Shown here: positions 39,287-49,165 of the stretch, in pieces
Numbering within the stretch: position 1 is the stretch's first letter
Layout: each line of letters begins with the position of its first letter
Source: Corynebacterium pseudopelargi
GTDB taxonomy: Bacteria; Actinomycetota; Actinomycetes; Mycobacteriales; Mycobacteriaceae
Direction of reading: 5' to 3'
Length of the DNA stretch: 64,000 bases
Assembly (NCBI RefSeq): GCF_003814005.1
Contig: NZ_CP033898.1
Location: 1,922,001-1,986,000 of the forward strand
Notes under the pieces: model-generated
What the model saw: only the letters and a program-made list of their open reading frames with translations
Databases searched by the model: none
Told to the model about the DNA's origin: nothing
Made by a program: the position numbers and the translations under genes

Positions 39287-39602
39287 TTATCCTCCTGGGC
39301 TCTGCGTTACTACCCCAAAGGGTGTGGCACAGAGTTCACGTGGTTGTTTTCGGGCCAGGCGCTGGGCATGTGCAAAGCCAGTTGGGCTCTGACTTGCCAG
39401 CACTTGGGGTCTTCACAGTCTTAGACGCAGTCACTCTACCACCCAGGTTGTATTGCTCATAGCAGTACGCCTGCGCACAGCCATCGAGATCACCAAGAAA
39501 GAAGTAATGTGACTGGCAACGTCGAAAAGCTTTTTGCGTTATCCATCCCACTTCACTCGGATCGTTTGGCACGTACCTGCCAATGAAGATAAGGAGCGCC
39601 AC
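39287..39602. other. Divergent gap between secY and ugpC
   Basis: This 316-base stretch must hold the promoters of the ribosomal-side secY transcript and of the ABC ATPase gene. An exact GCTTTTCGACG copy is at 39520-39530. I saw no further gene, strong terminator or clear operator. Confidence 0.5.
39520..39530 (-). repeat. GCTTTTCGACG element, copy 6
   Basis: Exact copy on the minus strand, intergenic, in the secY-ugpC promoter gap. Confidence 0.7.
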
Positions 39603-40739
<1,137 letters not shown>

Positions 40740-40833
40740 TTACAGGGCGCGGGTGCTCGCGTGCTTGGGCGCTGGTGCTCGCGTGCTTGGGCGGGTCCGG
40801 GGCGGGCCTGGGCGGTGCCTAAGATGAAGCACT

Positions 40834-41073
40834 ATGGCACAGGATCTTTCAAGCACCTATGAGTGGGTCACCCGGCTTGCCCAGGAATTCGATATAGACG
40901 CCGAGCTTGCCCGGGAAGTGGTGCCGGCTCTGTTGGATCTCACCCGCGATGTCGCCCACGAGCAAGCCCGGCCCGCAGCACCCTTGAGCGCCTTCTTGGT
41001 TGGTCTTGCCGCCAAGGGCGCAAGCGCAGAAGAAATCCAGGGGCTGATCAATAAAGCGCGAGCGCTTTTGTAG
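40834..41073 (+). CDS. DUF6457 protein, formate dehydrogenase-associated
   Basis: A 79-residue helical protein (YEWVTRLAQEFDIDAEL, then AAKGASAEEIQGLINKA). Proteins of this type sit next to, or are fused with, molybdenum-cofactor nucleotidyltransferases and formate dehydrogenase genes in actinobacteria. Position just before fdhF-fdhD fits. A supporting role in cofactor loading is an inference from neighbours; C. glutamicum has an equivalent small gene between fdhD and fdhF. Confidence 0.8.
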   Translation: MAQDLSSTYEWVTRLAQEFDIDAELAREVVPALLDLTRDVAHEQARPAAPLSAFLVGLAAKGASAEEIQGLINKARALL

Positions 41074-41149
41074 CTGCCAGCCCCCGTGGCGAGGGCTTTT
41101 GCCTAGGCTAAAGCATAAAGGCTGCACACATGCTGCCCCTTGCGCTGGC

Positions 41150-41155
41150 TAGAAT
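41150..41155 (+). promoter_or_regulatory. -10 box of a probable leaderless promoter (fdhF)
   Basis: TAGAAT lies 8 bases before the fdhF ATG at 41164 with no ribosome site between. Confidence 0.5.
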
Positions 41156-41163
41156 CGGCAACT

Positions 41164-43488
41164 ATGAGCCAGCACACTCCCATCCCTGTGAACGCAGAGC
41201 AAAACACCTTCGACGCACCGAAGGTAGGTAAGCGAAAAACTAAAGCCGCCGGCGTTCCAGGTGTGCTCCATGCAATGCAGCACGCGGTACCTAATAGGGC
41301 GCTGCTGCCGCTGCTCACAATGAATAAAGACGGCGGTATCGACTGCCCCGGCTGTGCTTGGCCAGAGCCTGCGCAAAGCGACCTCAACGTGGTGGAGTTC
41401 TGCGAAAACGGTGCGAAGGCCGTGGCTGAGGAAACTACTCCCCATCGCGCTACACCTGAGTTTTTTGCAAAGTATTCGGTAAGCGAACTGCGCGAGAAAA
41501 CCGATCACTGGCTGGGCAAGCAGGGCCGTTTAACCACCCCCATGCTCTATGATCGCGATTCCGGCGATGATCACTACCGCCCCATTTCTTGGGACGAGGC
41601 CTATGAGCTTATGGCCTCCCAGCTGCAAAGCATTCGCCCAGAAGAGGCCATCTTCTATACCTCCGGGCGCGCATCGAATGAGGCCGCCTATATCTTTGGC
41701 TTGCTGGCTCGCAGGCTTGGCACCAATAACCTGCCCGATTGCGGCAACCTCTGCCATGAGTCCACCGGCTCTGCGTTGGGTGAAACCCTTGGCCTTGGTA
41801 AGGGCTCTGTAGTGATGTCGGATTTCTATAACACCGACCTCATTATTTCTGTTGGCCAAAATCCCGGCACCAACCACCCCCGCTCGCTCACAGCGTTGAA
41901 GAAGTGCAAGGACAACGGCGGCAAGATCGTAGCCATTAATCCGCTGCCCGAGGCTGGGCTGATTAGCTTTATGGAGCCGCAGTCGGTCAAAGGTGCGCTC
42001 GGTGTGGCCGAGAAACTTGCCGATGAATACGTGCAGGTTCGCCTCGATGGCGACCGCGCCTTCTTCCAGGCGCTGAATAAGGAATTGATTCGCCGCGACG
42101 CGATCGACCACGAATTCCTAGACACCTTCTGCTCTGGGGCAGAGGAAACGATCAAGCATCTGCAATCCCTTGACAATGCCGAGCTAGAGCGCGGCTCCGG
42201 GGTGCTTCAGCGCCAGGTCAATCGCGTGGCCGACATGGTGGAGGCCGCAGAGACGGTGGTGCTGAGCTGGACTTTGGGTGTAACCCAGCACAAAAACGCC
42301 GTGTACACCTTGCGCGAGATGGTCAACTTCCTGCTGCTTACCGGCAATATTGGTAAACCCGGTGCCGGTGCTGCTCCCCTGCGCGGGCACTCCAATGTGC
42401 AGGGCAACCGCACGGTGGGTATTTGGGAGAAGATGCCCGAGCACTTCTTGCAGGCCTTGGAGGATCGTTTCGGTTTCGATGTCCCCCGTGAGCACGGCTT
42501 TGATTCAGTGGATTCGATGCGTGCGATGCGCGATGGCAAGACCAAGTTCTTTATGTCGCTCGGTGGCAACTTCGTGCGCGTTTCACCCGATACCACCGTC
42601 ATTGAGCAGGCTATGAGTTCCCAGGAACTTACCGTGCACTTATCCACCAAGCCCAATGGTTCTCATGCCTACCCAGGCCGTCGCTCGTTGATCCTGCCGG
42701 TGAAGGCGCGCACGGATAAAGATGTGCAGGCCAGCGGCCCGCAGAGGATCACGGTGGAGGATTCCTTCTCCTCTGTGCACGCCTCTATTGGTAAGCGCAC
42801 TGCCAATAAGGATCTGGATTTGCAGTCCGAGGTAGAGATTATTGCCAAGACGGGCATTGCCACCTTTGGTGATGAGTTCTGGCAGCCGATGATCGATGAT
42901 TATTCGGTGATTCGCGATCATATTGAGGCCACCATCGACGGTTTCGAGCGCTATAACGAGCGCATTGATATCCCCGGCGGCTTCTTCTTACCCAATGGTC
43001 CTCGTGAGCGCATCTTCAATACCTCCGACGGCAAGGCACAGCTGACGGTGAATGAAACCAACGTGATTGATTTGCCCCGTGGCGCTTTCCTGCTTTCCAC
43101 GGTGCGTTCGCACGATCAGTACAACTCCACCATTTATGGCTTGGATGATCGCTACCGCGGCATCTCCAATGGCCGTCGCGTGGTGTTTGTCAGCCCCGAG
43201 GATTGCCGCGAGCGCCAGCTTCACCATGGCGATTTGGTCAATATTGTCTCTGAATATGATGGCATTCGCCGCGTGGCCCCCAATTTCCGCGTCGTTGAGT
43301 ATCAAACCGCCAAGGATTGCGTAACGGCTTATTTCCCCGAGGCAAATGCGGTGATTCCGCTTTCCGAGGCCGCCGAGCACTCAAATACCCCGATTTCCAA
43401 GTCGGTGGTGGTACGCCTTGAGCCTGTGGGCATGACTGCAAACGAGGCCGAGGATCAGGGTCTGGTGCTTGAGGAGCAGCAAAAGTAG
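41164..43488 (+). CDS. fdhF: Molybdopterin formate dehydrogenase (FdhF/YdeP family)
   Basis: Large molybdopterin-guanine-dinucleotide oxidoreductase of 774 residues, predicted to oxidise formate to CO2 in the cytoplasm. It begins with a CPGCAWPEP block that can hold part of an iron-sulfur cluster. MGD-binding stretches include YTSGRASNEAAYIFGLLARRLG, CGNLCHESTGSALGETLG and GQNPGTNHPRS. The C-terminal cofactor domain has TVRSHDQYNSTIYGLDDRYRG. No selenocysteine is needed by the reading frame. It has no electron-transfer subunit genes beside it, as in C. glutamicum. It overlaps fdhD by one base. Confidence 0.92.
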   Translation: MSQHTPIPVNAEQNTFDAPKVGKRKTKAAGVPGVLHAMQHAVPNRALLPLLTMNKDGGIDCPGCAWPEPAQSDLNVVEFCENGAKAVAEETTPHRATPEFFAKYSVSELREKTDHWLGKQGRLTTPMLYDRDSGDDHYRPISWDEAYELMASQLQSIRPEEAIFYTSGRASNEAAYIFGLLARRLGTNNLPDCGNLCHESTGSALGETLGLGKGSVVMSDFYNTDLIISVGQNPGTNHPRSLTALKKCKDNGGKIVAINPLPEAGLISFMEPQSVKGALGVAEKLADEYVQVRLDGDRAFFQALNKELIRRDAIDHEFLDTFCSGAEETIKHLQSLDNAELERGSGVLQRQVNRVADMVEAAETVVLSWTLGVTQHKNAVYTLREMVNFLLLTGNIGKPGAGAAPLRGHSNVQGNRTVGIWEKMPEHFLQALEDRFGFDVPREHGFDSVDSMRAMRDGKTKFFMSLGGNFVRVSPDTTVIEQAMSSQELTVHLSTKPNGSHAYPGRRSLILPVKARTDKDVQASGPQRITVEDSFSSVHASIGKRTANKDLDLQSEVEIIAKTGIATFGDEFWQPMIDDYSVIRDHIEATIDGFERYNERIDIPGGFFLPNGPRERIFNTSDGKAQLTVNETNVIDLPRGAFLLSTVRSHDQYNSTIYGLDDRYRGISNGRRVVFVSPEDCRERQLHHGDLVNIVSEYDGIRRVAPNFRVVEYQTAKDCVTAYFPEANAVIPLSEAAEHSNTPISKSVVVRLEPVGMTANEAEDQGLVLEEQQK

Positions 43489-44324
43489 TGGGTAGGCTTT
43501 CGCGCAATATCGCGGTGAGCAAGTTCTCGCTTGTCGACGCCCCAGCACCCCACGTTGAGCGCCGCGCCGATGCCGTGGCTGTGGAGGAACCTTTAGAGGT
43601 ACGCATTGGTGGAGAGGTAGTTGCCAGCACCATGCGCACTCCCGGCCACGACATTGAATGGTTGCACGGCTACCTTTTTGCCGAAGGCCTGATCCGTTCG
43701 GCCTCCGATATTGCAGAGGCTCGCTATTGTGCCGGTTCCACAGCAGATGGTGTGAACACCTATAACGTGCTGGAAGTGGATTTACGGCCCGGCGTGCGCG
43801 CGCCTGGGCTAGAGCACATTCGCATTCGCCCTGGCACTTCTGCCTGCGGGGTGTGCGGTTCGAGCTCCATGTACGCGGTACTCAATCGCGTTCCCGCCAA
43901 GCTCTGCCCTCCCCCACTGAGTGCCGAGCAGATCGCTGCGATGCCGCAGATCTTGCGCAAGCAACAAAAGCTTTTTCGACGCACCGGCGGCGTGCACGCT
44001 GCGGGTATCTTCAACGCTCAGGGCGAACTAGAGCTTCTACGCGAGGACGTCGGTCGCCACAACGCCGCCGATAAGGTCATTGGTGCGCTGCTGATGGATG
44101 ATGCGCTTCCTGCGAAAGACAAAGTACTGGTGATGAGTTCTCGCGCCAGCTTCGAGCTGGTGCAAAAGGCCGCTCTGGCGGGCATTCCTGCCCTGGTTGC
44201 TGTTTCTGCTGCAACCTCTTTGGCCGTGGACTTAGCCCGTGCAAGCGGCATGATCTTAGCGGGGTTTGTTCGTGATGACAGGCTGAATCTCTATGCCGGT
44301 GAGCTGGACTGCTCGGCTCCTTAA
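43488..44324 (+). CDS. fdhD: Formate dehydrogenase sulfurtransferase FdhD
   Basis: Transfers sulfur to the molybdenum cofactor of formate dehydrogenase, 278 residues. The catalytic cysteines are in ACGVCGSSSMYAV near residue 123. Family blocks are RTPGHDIEWLHGYLFAEGL, GGVHAAGIF and EDVGRHNAADKVIGALL. The GTG start overlaps the fdhF stop by one base, giving coupled translation. The near-copy GCTTGTCGACG of the 11-mer occurs at 43529-43539 and GCTTTTTCGACG at 43970-43981. Confidence 0.96.
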   Translation: MGRLSRNIAVSKFSLVDAPAPHVERRADAVAVEEPLEVRIGGEVVASTMRTPGHDIEWLHGYLFAEGLIRSASDIAEARYCAGSTADGVNTYNVLEVDLRPGVRAPGLEHIRIRPGTSACGVCGSSSMYAVLNRVPAKLCPPPLSAEQIAAMPQILRKQQKLFRRTGGVHAAGIFNAQGELELLREDVGRHNAADKVIGALLMDDALPAKDKVLVMSSRASFELVQKAALAGIPALVAVSAATSLAVDLARASGMILAGFVRDDRLNLYAGELDCSAP

Positions 44325-44334
44325 GGCACAGAAA

Positions 44335-44360
44335 AAAGCCGGGCTTTGTAGCCCGGCTTT
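44335..44360. terminator. Bidirectional terminator after fdhD
   Basis: AAAGCCGGGC pairs with GCCCGGCTTT over a 6-base loop, with an A-run before and T-rich sequence after. It separates convergent fdhD and the HdeD-like gene. Confidence 0.9.
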
Positions 44361-44374
44361 GTTATTTTTGGCGT

Positions 44375-44890
44375 TTAGCCTTCTGCTGGCCTGAAAAATT
44401 CGAGCACACGGATCACGCCGAAGGCGATGAGCACGGAGGCGAAGATATAGGACAAGACGATGGCAGAAAACAGCGGGTTAAACATCACGGCCACACCGAG
44501 CAGGAGCACCAAGGTGCCGGTGATCAGCAGGGTGGCTTTGAGCGAACGCGGGCCTACAACACCGGCGGCAATGCGGCCGGCACCGATGAAGATCAGCCAG
44601 AATCCCACCAGGTAGGGCACGATGGTGGCCTGAGCCATTGCGGAATTACCCAGTAGACCAATGCCGATGATCAGCGTCAGAATTGCCAGGGCGAGGTCCC
44701 AGCCGCTTCTTAAGGCCCTGGGGCGTTGGAAGTAATCCACGATGGCGACGATGGCATCAACTAAGACGATGAAGGTGAAGATCCATCCGAGTGTGGCCAT
44801 ATTCCACACTGGGTTGGCAAAGACCAGCACGCCGCCGATGATGAATAACACGCCCGAAAGCAGCGCCAACCAATTCTTTCCTGTGATCAT
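44375..44890 (-). CDS. HdeD-family (DUF308) membrane protein
   Basis: Integral membrane protein of 171 residues made of six short hydrophobic segments in three pairs, each with the GxLLIIxGI-like pattern (GVLFIIGGVLVFANP, IGIGLLGNSAMAQA, LLLGVAVMFNPLFS). HdeD in E. coli helps acid resistance; function in corynebacteria is unknown. It is a single-gene unit, with 92 bases between it and the phosphatase gene upstream. Confidence 0.85.
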   Translation of the reverse strand: MITGKNWLALLSGVLFIIGGVLVFANPVWNMATLGWIFTFIVLVDAIVAIVDYFQRPRALRSGWDLALAILTLIIGIGLLGNSAMAQATIVPYLVGFWLIFIGAGRIAAGVVGPRSLKATLLITGTLVLLLGVAVMFNPLFSAIVLSYIFASVLIAFGVIRVLEFFRPAEG

Positions 44891-44982
44891 TTCTGCTCCT
44901 TAAAAACCAGCTTCTTTTGTGCTTATGCGTCATCTTTAATGTACTCCAAGCCATGAGCATGCACAGTGTTCGAGCTTGATTC

Positions 44983-45798
44983 TTAGATCCTTTTTGGCAG
45001 CAGTGCTGCAAGCTCTTGAGCCACTGATGGCGCTGCTGCCAGCACCAGTGCGGCGTCGTCTGCAAAGCTATCTAGGGCAGGTAGTGTGCACGATGCGCCT
45101 GCTTCTTCGGCGATCAAGCTGCCGGCGGCTACGTCCCAAGGGTTGAGGCCATGTTCAAAGTATGCGTCCACGCTGCCTTCTGCTACGCGGCACAGGTCAA
45201 GTGCTGCCGAGCCGAACCTTCGTATATCTCGCACCTGGCCAAGCAGTGTTGCAATCAGGGCGCCTTGGGTGCTCCTGCGCTGCGCATCATAGCTAAACCC
45301 AGTGGCAAGCAAGGTGGAGGCTAAGCCATCTGGTGTAGAGCACTGCAGGGCTTGCCATTGGCCTTGGCGCAAACGCCAGGCTCCTTCGCCGCGCACGCCA
45401 AGGTAGGTGATCTCGGCTGGAACGTCGTGGACCACGCCTACCTCGATGCGCCCTGCTACTTCCAAAGCGATCGAGACTGCATAGGCCTGGGCATCGTAGA
45501 GAAAGTTCACCGTGCCATCGATAGGGTCTACAATCCATCTTCTTGTGCCATTGCTACTGCCGCCGGCCTGGGATTCTTCACCCAAGATGGCGACCCCTGG
45601 TTCTTGCTGGCGTAGGTAGGTAGCGATGTATTGTTCGGATTCTTTATCCACTACCGTGACTGGGTCCACCGTGGAGCTTTTATGTTCCACACCAAGGGCG
45701 TGGAGGTTGTATTCGGCTCTGCGCTTGGAAATCAGCTCGGCTGCGCCTTGGGCTGCGGTGTATGCGATAAGTGCATCGGGATGTGTACTAGGGATCAT
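44983..45798 (-). CDS. Inositol monophosphatase-like enzyme
   Basis: Metal-dependent phosphatase of 271 residues. The magnesium-binding motifs are complete: GEES near 73, WIVDPIDGTVNFLY near 88, and WDVAAGSLIAEEAG near 221. Such enzymes in actinobacteria dephosphorylate inositol-phosphate, histidinol-phosphate, fructose-1,6-bisphosphate or 3'-phosphoadenylates; motif reading does not decide which. It is separated from rplO by a strong terminator. Confidence 0.88.
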   Translation of the reverse strand: MIPSTHPDALIAYTAAQGAAELISKRRAEYNLHALGVEHKSSTVDPVTVVDKESEQYIATYLRQQEPGVAILGEESQAGGSSNGTRRWIVDPIDGTVNFLYDAQAYAVSIALEVAGRIEVGVVHDVPAEITYLGVRGEGAWRLRQGQWQALQCSTPDGLASTLLATGFSYDAQRRSTQGALIATLLGQVRDIRRFGSAALDLCRVAEGSVDAYFEHGLNPWDVAAGSLIAEEAGASCTLPALDSFADDAALVLAAAPSVAQELAALLPKRI

Positions 45799-45868
45799 GA
45801 TGTGAGCTTATGTCCTTTTTTGGATTGCCTTGGCCTCCACGCTCATCTGTGTGGGTTGAGCTATAGCA

Positions 45869-45900
45869 AAACCCCGCTTACCGGCAGGTAAGCGGGGTTT
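45869..45900. terminator. Terminator of the rpsH-rplO operon
   Basis: AAACCCCGCTTACC pairs perfectly with GGTAAGCGGGGTTT over a 4-base loop, 16 bases after the rplO stop. The stem itself ends in AAA/TTT; there is no long U-run. Confidence 0.88.
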
Positions 45901-45916
45901 AAGCGTGCTTCAAAGA

Positions 45917-46366
45917 TTACTTGGAAGCGGTGATCGAGCCGCCAGCGGCTTCGATCTTTTCCTGTGCGGACTTGGAGAACTTCTCCACGGTCACGTTGAC
46001 CTTGGCGGAGATTTCACCGTTACCCAGCACCTTGACGGGCTGGTTCTTGCGCACGAGACCCTTAGCAACGAGGTCTGCAACGGTGACGTCGCCACCATTT
46101 TCGAAGTGCTTCTGCAGGTCTGCAACGTTGACTACCTGGTAGTAGACCTTGTTGCGAGCCTTGAAGCCCTTCAGCTTGGGCAGACGCATGTGCAGCGGCA
46201 TCTGGCCACCCTCGAAAGCAGCCGAAACTTGCTTACGAGCCTTGGTGCCCTTGGTACCGCGGCCGGCGGTCTTACCCTTGGAGGCCTCACCGCGACCAAC
46301 GCGGGTCTTGTCCTTGTGAGCGCCCGGTGCTGGGCGCAGGTCGTGGAGCTTGATTGGTTCGCTCAT
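45917..46366 (-). CDS. rplO: 50S ribosomal protein L15
   Basis: Late-assembly protein of the large subunit, 149 residues. It starts [20 protein letters not shown] and has the block [14 protein letters not shown]. Last gene of the rpsH operon; 3 bases after rpmD. Confidence 0.97.
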   Translation of the reverse strand: MSEPIKLHDLRPAPGAHKDKTRVGRGEASKGKTAGRGTKGTKARKQVSAAFEGGQMPLHMRLPKLKGFKARNKVYYQVVNVADLQKHFENGGDVTVADLVAKGLVRKNQPVKVLGNGEISAKVNVTVEKFSKSAQEKIEAAGGSITASK

Positions 46367-46369
46367 GTT

Positions 46370-46555
46370 TTACTCCCCTGCCACTTCTTCGACCTCAACC
46401 ATGTGGCGCACGATGTGAATCATGCCGCGCACGGCTGCGGAATCTTCGCGGACTACGGAGTGGTTGATGCGCTTCAGGCCGAGAGCAGTCATGTTCTTAC
46501 GCTGCTTCGGGTTTGCGCCAACCAGTCCCTTCTTCTGGGTGATCTTCAGGGCCAT
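46370..46555 (-). CDS. rpmD: 50S ribosomal protein L30
   Basis: Small protein of the large subunit, 61 residues, the normal length. It reads [20 protein letters not shown] and ends in an acidic tail. The ATG at 46555 is chosen on family length; the frame is open to 46639 inside rpsE. It starts 4 bases after rpsE. Confidence 0.96.
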   Translation of the reverse strand: MALKITQKKGLVGANPKQRKNMTALGLKRINHSVVREDSAAVRGMIHIVRHMVEVEEVAGE

Positions 46556-46559
46556 GGTT

Positions 46560-47186
46560 TTACGCCTCCTGTCCTGCGCGCTGGCGCAGCATACGAGCCG
46601 GAGCCACTTCCTCCAAGGTCTTACCGCGGCGAGCGGCAACCTCTTCGGGGCGAGCGAGCTGCTTCAGGCCAGCAACGGTGGCGTGCACCACGTTGATGGC
46701 GTTGTCGGAGCCCAGCGACTTGCAGAGGATGTCCTGTACGCCTGCGCACTCGAGCACGGGGCGGGCAGCGCCACCGGCGATCACACCGGTACCCGGTGCG
46801 GCGGGGCGCATCATCACGACACCGGCAGCGGCTTCGCCCTGCACGGGGTGGGTGATGGTGCCGGCAATCATGGGCACGCGGAAGAAGTTCTTACGAGCCT
46901 CTTCTGCACCCTTTTGGATTGCCGCAGGAACTTCCTTGGCCTTACCGTAGCCAACGCCGACCATGCCCTTGCCGTCGCCGACGATCACGAGGGCGGTGAA
47001 GCTGAAGCGACGACCACCCTTCACGACCTTGGACACACGGTTGATGGTCACGACGCGCTCGATGTACTGCGAGCGCTCGTCCTGCTGGTTACGACGGTCG
47101 TCGCGGCGGCCGCCGCGGCGCTCGTTGCGGTTGTCGTTGTTGTTGTCGGCGGAGCGTCCGCCGTCACGCCGTTCACGTCCCGGCAT
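46560..47186 (-). CDS. rpsE: 30S ribosomal protein S5
   Basis: Small-subunit protein important for decoding accuracy, 208 residues. The first ~40 residues are an Asn/Arg/Asp-rich extension. The core starts [20 protein letters not shown] and continues with [20 protein letters not shown], the double-stranded-RNA-binding part. It lies 40 bases after rplR. Confidence 0.97.
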   Translation of the reverse strand: MPGRERRDGGRSADNNNDNRNERRGGRRDDRRNQQDERSQYIERVVTINRVSKVVKGGRRFSFTALVIVGDGKGMVGVGYGKAKEVPAAIQKGAEEARKNFFRVPMIAGTITHPVQGEAAAGVVMMRPAAPGTGVIAGGAARPVLECAGVQDILCKSLGSDNAINVVHATVAGLKQLARPEEVAARRGKTLEEVAPARMLRQRAGQEA

Positions 47187-47226
47187 TACGCGATCCTTCC
47201 GTTGATGTTCTTGGTGAAAGCGGTCA

Positions 47227-47634
47227 TTAGAACTTCAGACCACCTTCGCGAGCAGCCTCGGCCAGCGCAGCAACGCGGCCGTGGTACTTGTAACCTGCGC
47301 GGTCAAAGACGACCTTTTCTACGCCAGCGGCCTTAGCGCGCTCAGCAATGAGCTGGCCAACCTTGGCGCCCTTGGCCTTCTTGTCGCCTTCGATGCCACG
47401 AACATCGGCTTCCATGGTGGAAGCGGCAGCAAGGGTGTGGCCCTTGGTGTCGTCGATGACCTGGACGTGCATGTGGCGCGAAGAGCGGTGCACGACGAGG
47501 CGGGGAGCCTCGGCGGTGCCACGCAGGGTCTTGCGGATGCGTTCGTGACGGCGTACGCGAGCCTGGCGACGGCGGGTGGAAATGTCCTTGCCAACCGGCA
47601 GGCGCTTGCCGTTGTTGTTCTCGTTGTTGCTCAT
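47227..47634 (-). CDS. rplR: 50S ribosomal protein L18
   Basis: 5S rRNA-binding protein of 135 residues. Blocks [33 protein letters not shown] and [20 protein letters not shown] are diagnostic. It starts 3 bases after rplF. Confidence 0.97.
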   Translation of the reverse strand: MSNNENNNGKRLPVGKDISTRRRQARVRRHERIRKTLRGTAEAPRLVVHRSSRHMHVQVIDDTKGHTLAAASTMEADVRGIEGDKKAKGAKVGQLIAERAKAAGVEKVVFDRAGYKYHGRVAALAEAAREGGLKF

Positions 47635-47637
47635 CTT

Positions 47638-48174
47638 TTACTTACCCGTCTTTCCGACCTTGCGACGGATCTGCTCGCCTTCGTAGCGAATACCCTTGCC
47701 CTTGTAAGGATCGTCCTTACGCAGACGGCGGATGTTGGCGGCGATCTGTCCAACCTTTTGCTTGTCGATACCGGAAACGGACAGCTTGGTGTTGCCGTCC
47801 ACAGCGAATGTGATGCCTTCCGGAGCCTTGATCAGAACCGGGTGGGAGTAACCCAAGGAGAACTCGAGATCCTGGCCCTTTTGCTGCACACGGTAACCAA
47901 CACCGAAGATTTCCATCTTGATGGTGTAGCCCTCGGTCACGCCAACAACGATGTTGTTCACGAGCGAACGGGAAAGACCGTGCAGCGAGCGGTTCTTGCG
48001 GTGATCATCCGGACGGCTGACCACGATCTGGCCGTTATCAACAGCAACAGAGATCGGAGCCGGTACGTCGACGTCGAGGGTGCCCTTGGGGCCTTTCACC
48101 TCTACGTGCTGGCCGTCAATCTTGACGTCCACACCGGACGGGATAGCGATAGGTGCCTTACCTACACGTGACAT
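47638..48174 (-). CDS. rplF: 50S ribosomal protein L6
   Basis: Large-subunit protein at the factor-binding site, 178 residues. It reads [20 protein letters not shown] and ends with [20 protein letters not shown]. It follows rpsH by 18 bases. Confidence 0.98.
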   Translation of the reverse strand: MSRVGKAPIAIPSGVDVKIDGQHVEVKGPKGTLDVDVPAPISVAVDNGQIVVSRPDDHRKNRSLHGLSRSLVNNIVVGVTEGYTIKMEIFGVGYRVQQKGQDLEFSLGYSHPVLIKAPEGITFAVDGNTKLSVSGIDKQKVGQIAANIRRLRKDDPYKGKGIRYEGEQIRRKVGKTGK

Positions 48175-48192
48175 GTTCTAGTCCCCCTTCTC

Positions 48193-48591
48193 TTACCAGA
48201 CGTAGGCGAGGACTTCCCCGCCCACCTTCTTCTCGTGAGCCTGGCGATCGGTGAGCAGACCCTGGGAGGTGGAGATGATTGCCACGCCCAGGCCGCCGAG
48301 CACCTTCGGCAGGTTGGTGGACTTTGCGTACACGCGCAGACCCGGCTTGGACACGCGACGCAGGCCCTGGATGGAGCCTTCGCGGTTGGGGCCGTACTTC
48401 AGGTCCAGGGTGAGGGTCTTGCCAACCTTGGCATCCTCAACCTGGTAGTCAGCGATGTAGCCTTCCTGCTTCAAGATCTCAGCAATATTTGCCTTGAGCT
48501 TGGAAGAAGGCATCGACACGGTGTCATGGTGCGCGTGGTTAGCGTTGCGCACGCGCGACAGCATGTCGGCAATAGGATCGGTCATGGTCAT
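48193..48591 (-). CDS. rpsH: 30S ribosomal protein S8
   Basis: 16S rRNA-binding protein of 132 residues, also a translational repressor of this operon type in E. coli. It starts [19 protein letters not shown] and ends with the block [21 protein letters not shown]. First gene of the half-operon rpsH-rplF-rplR-rpsE-rpmD-rplO, split from rplE as in other corynebacteria. Confidence 0.98.
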   Translation of the reverse strand: MTMTDPIADMLSRVRNANHAHHDTVSMPSSKLKANIAEILKQEGYIADYQVEDAKVGKTLTLDLKYGPNREGSIQGLRRVSKPGLRVYAKSTNLPKVLGGLGVAIISTSQGLLTDRQAHEKKVGGEVLAYVW

Positions 48592-48934
48592 AAGAAGTGA
48601 CCTTGCGCCTTTCTCGTTGCGGTTCCTTCACCCACCTGAAACGTCACCGTGCGTTCTTGGGCCACTCATCGCTCTTATAGCTCAGTAGCTATAAGGGCTC
48701 GCTGCCACTTTCTCGCTCGGCCGCAAAAGGCGGGAGGCCTACAACAAAGTAGGTGTTTTACGTTTACAAATTGGACTCCTCGAAAAAGTCCAAAGTGCAA
48801 CACTACGGTATCCACGAGCGCTTTTGCAAGCTTTTTTAGTGCCCCCACGTTTTGGTCTACAGCTCGCAACCTCCGGGCATGGGGTTTATGCTCTTAAAGG
48901 TCAATGTTCCCAACAACATGCAAAGGAGTTGCGT
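48592..48934. other. Leader and promoter gap with two hairpins
   Basis: This 343-base gap holds the promoter of the rpsH operon (minus) and of the small gene at 48935 (plus). Two inverted repeats stand out: CTTATAGCT-CAGT-AGCTATAAG at 48674-48695, a perfect 9-base stem, and TTGGACT-N9-AGTCCAA at 48771-48793. Both would lie in or near the rpsH leader and could serve control of ribosomal-protein synthesis. No known leader family was recognised. Confidence 0.5.
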
Positions 48935-49099
48935 ATGGGCATCATGGATAAGGCAAAGGACTTCCTCAACAGCGAGGAAAACACCGACAAGGCCCTAGAC
49001 AAGGCTGCTGATGTAGCTAAGCAGAAGCTTGGCGAGGACAAAGCAGACAAGATCGATAAGGCACGCGACGCCGCCGACAAGAAGCTCGGCAGCGAGTAA
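48935..49099 (+). CDS. MT0933-type small antitoxin-family protein
   Basis: A 54-residue, highly charged, Lys/Asp/Ala-rich helical protein (GIMDKAKDFLNSEENTDKAL and ADKIDKARDAADKKLG). This pattern fits the MT0933-like antitoxin family of actinobacteria. No toxin gene adjoins it, so an orphan antitoxin or a stress or DNA-binding role is equally possible. ATG at 48935 with AAAGGAG upstream; a terminator follows within 20 bases. Confidence 0.75.
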   Translation: MGIMDKAKDFLNSEENTDKALDKAADVAKQKLGEDKADKIDKARDAADKKLGSE

Positions 49100-49113
49100 A
49101 ACCGCAGCGCCTA

Positions 49114-49147
49114 AAAAGCCCGCCCCACGTGTTGTGGGGCGGGCTTT
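49114..49147. terminator. Bidirectional terminator after the antitoxin-like gene
   Basis: A 14-base GC-rich stem followed by TTTTTT on the plus strand and preceded by AAAAA for the minus strand. It closes the genes at 48935-49099 and at 49166-50011. Confidence 0.92.
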
Positions 49148-49165
49148 TTTCGTCGAAAAGCTCAA
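49115..49165. repeat. Left copy of 51-bp direct repeat with terminator
   Basis: It contains the stem AAAGCCCGCCCCAC / GTGGGGCGGGCTTT and then TTTCGTCGAAAAGCTCAA. The same 51-base block, 44 identical, recurs at 57217-57267, so the phosphonate cluster lies exactly between them. Confidence 0.65.
49151..49161 (-). repeat. GCTTTTCGACG element, copy 8
   Basis: Exact copy on the minus strand, intergenic, directly after a terminator. The related GCTTGTCGACG is in the same place in the right-hand repeat (57253-57263). Confidence 0.7.

Noticed and set aside
41164..43488. Selenocysteine-containing formate dehydrogenase.
   Set aside because: The frame has no in-frame TGA and the family in corynebacteria does not use selenocysteine.
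47281..48171. 296-codon plus-strand frame over rplR and rplF.
   Set aside because: Antisense to ribosomal genes with diagnostic motifs; composition typical of a shadow.
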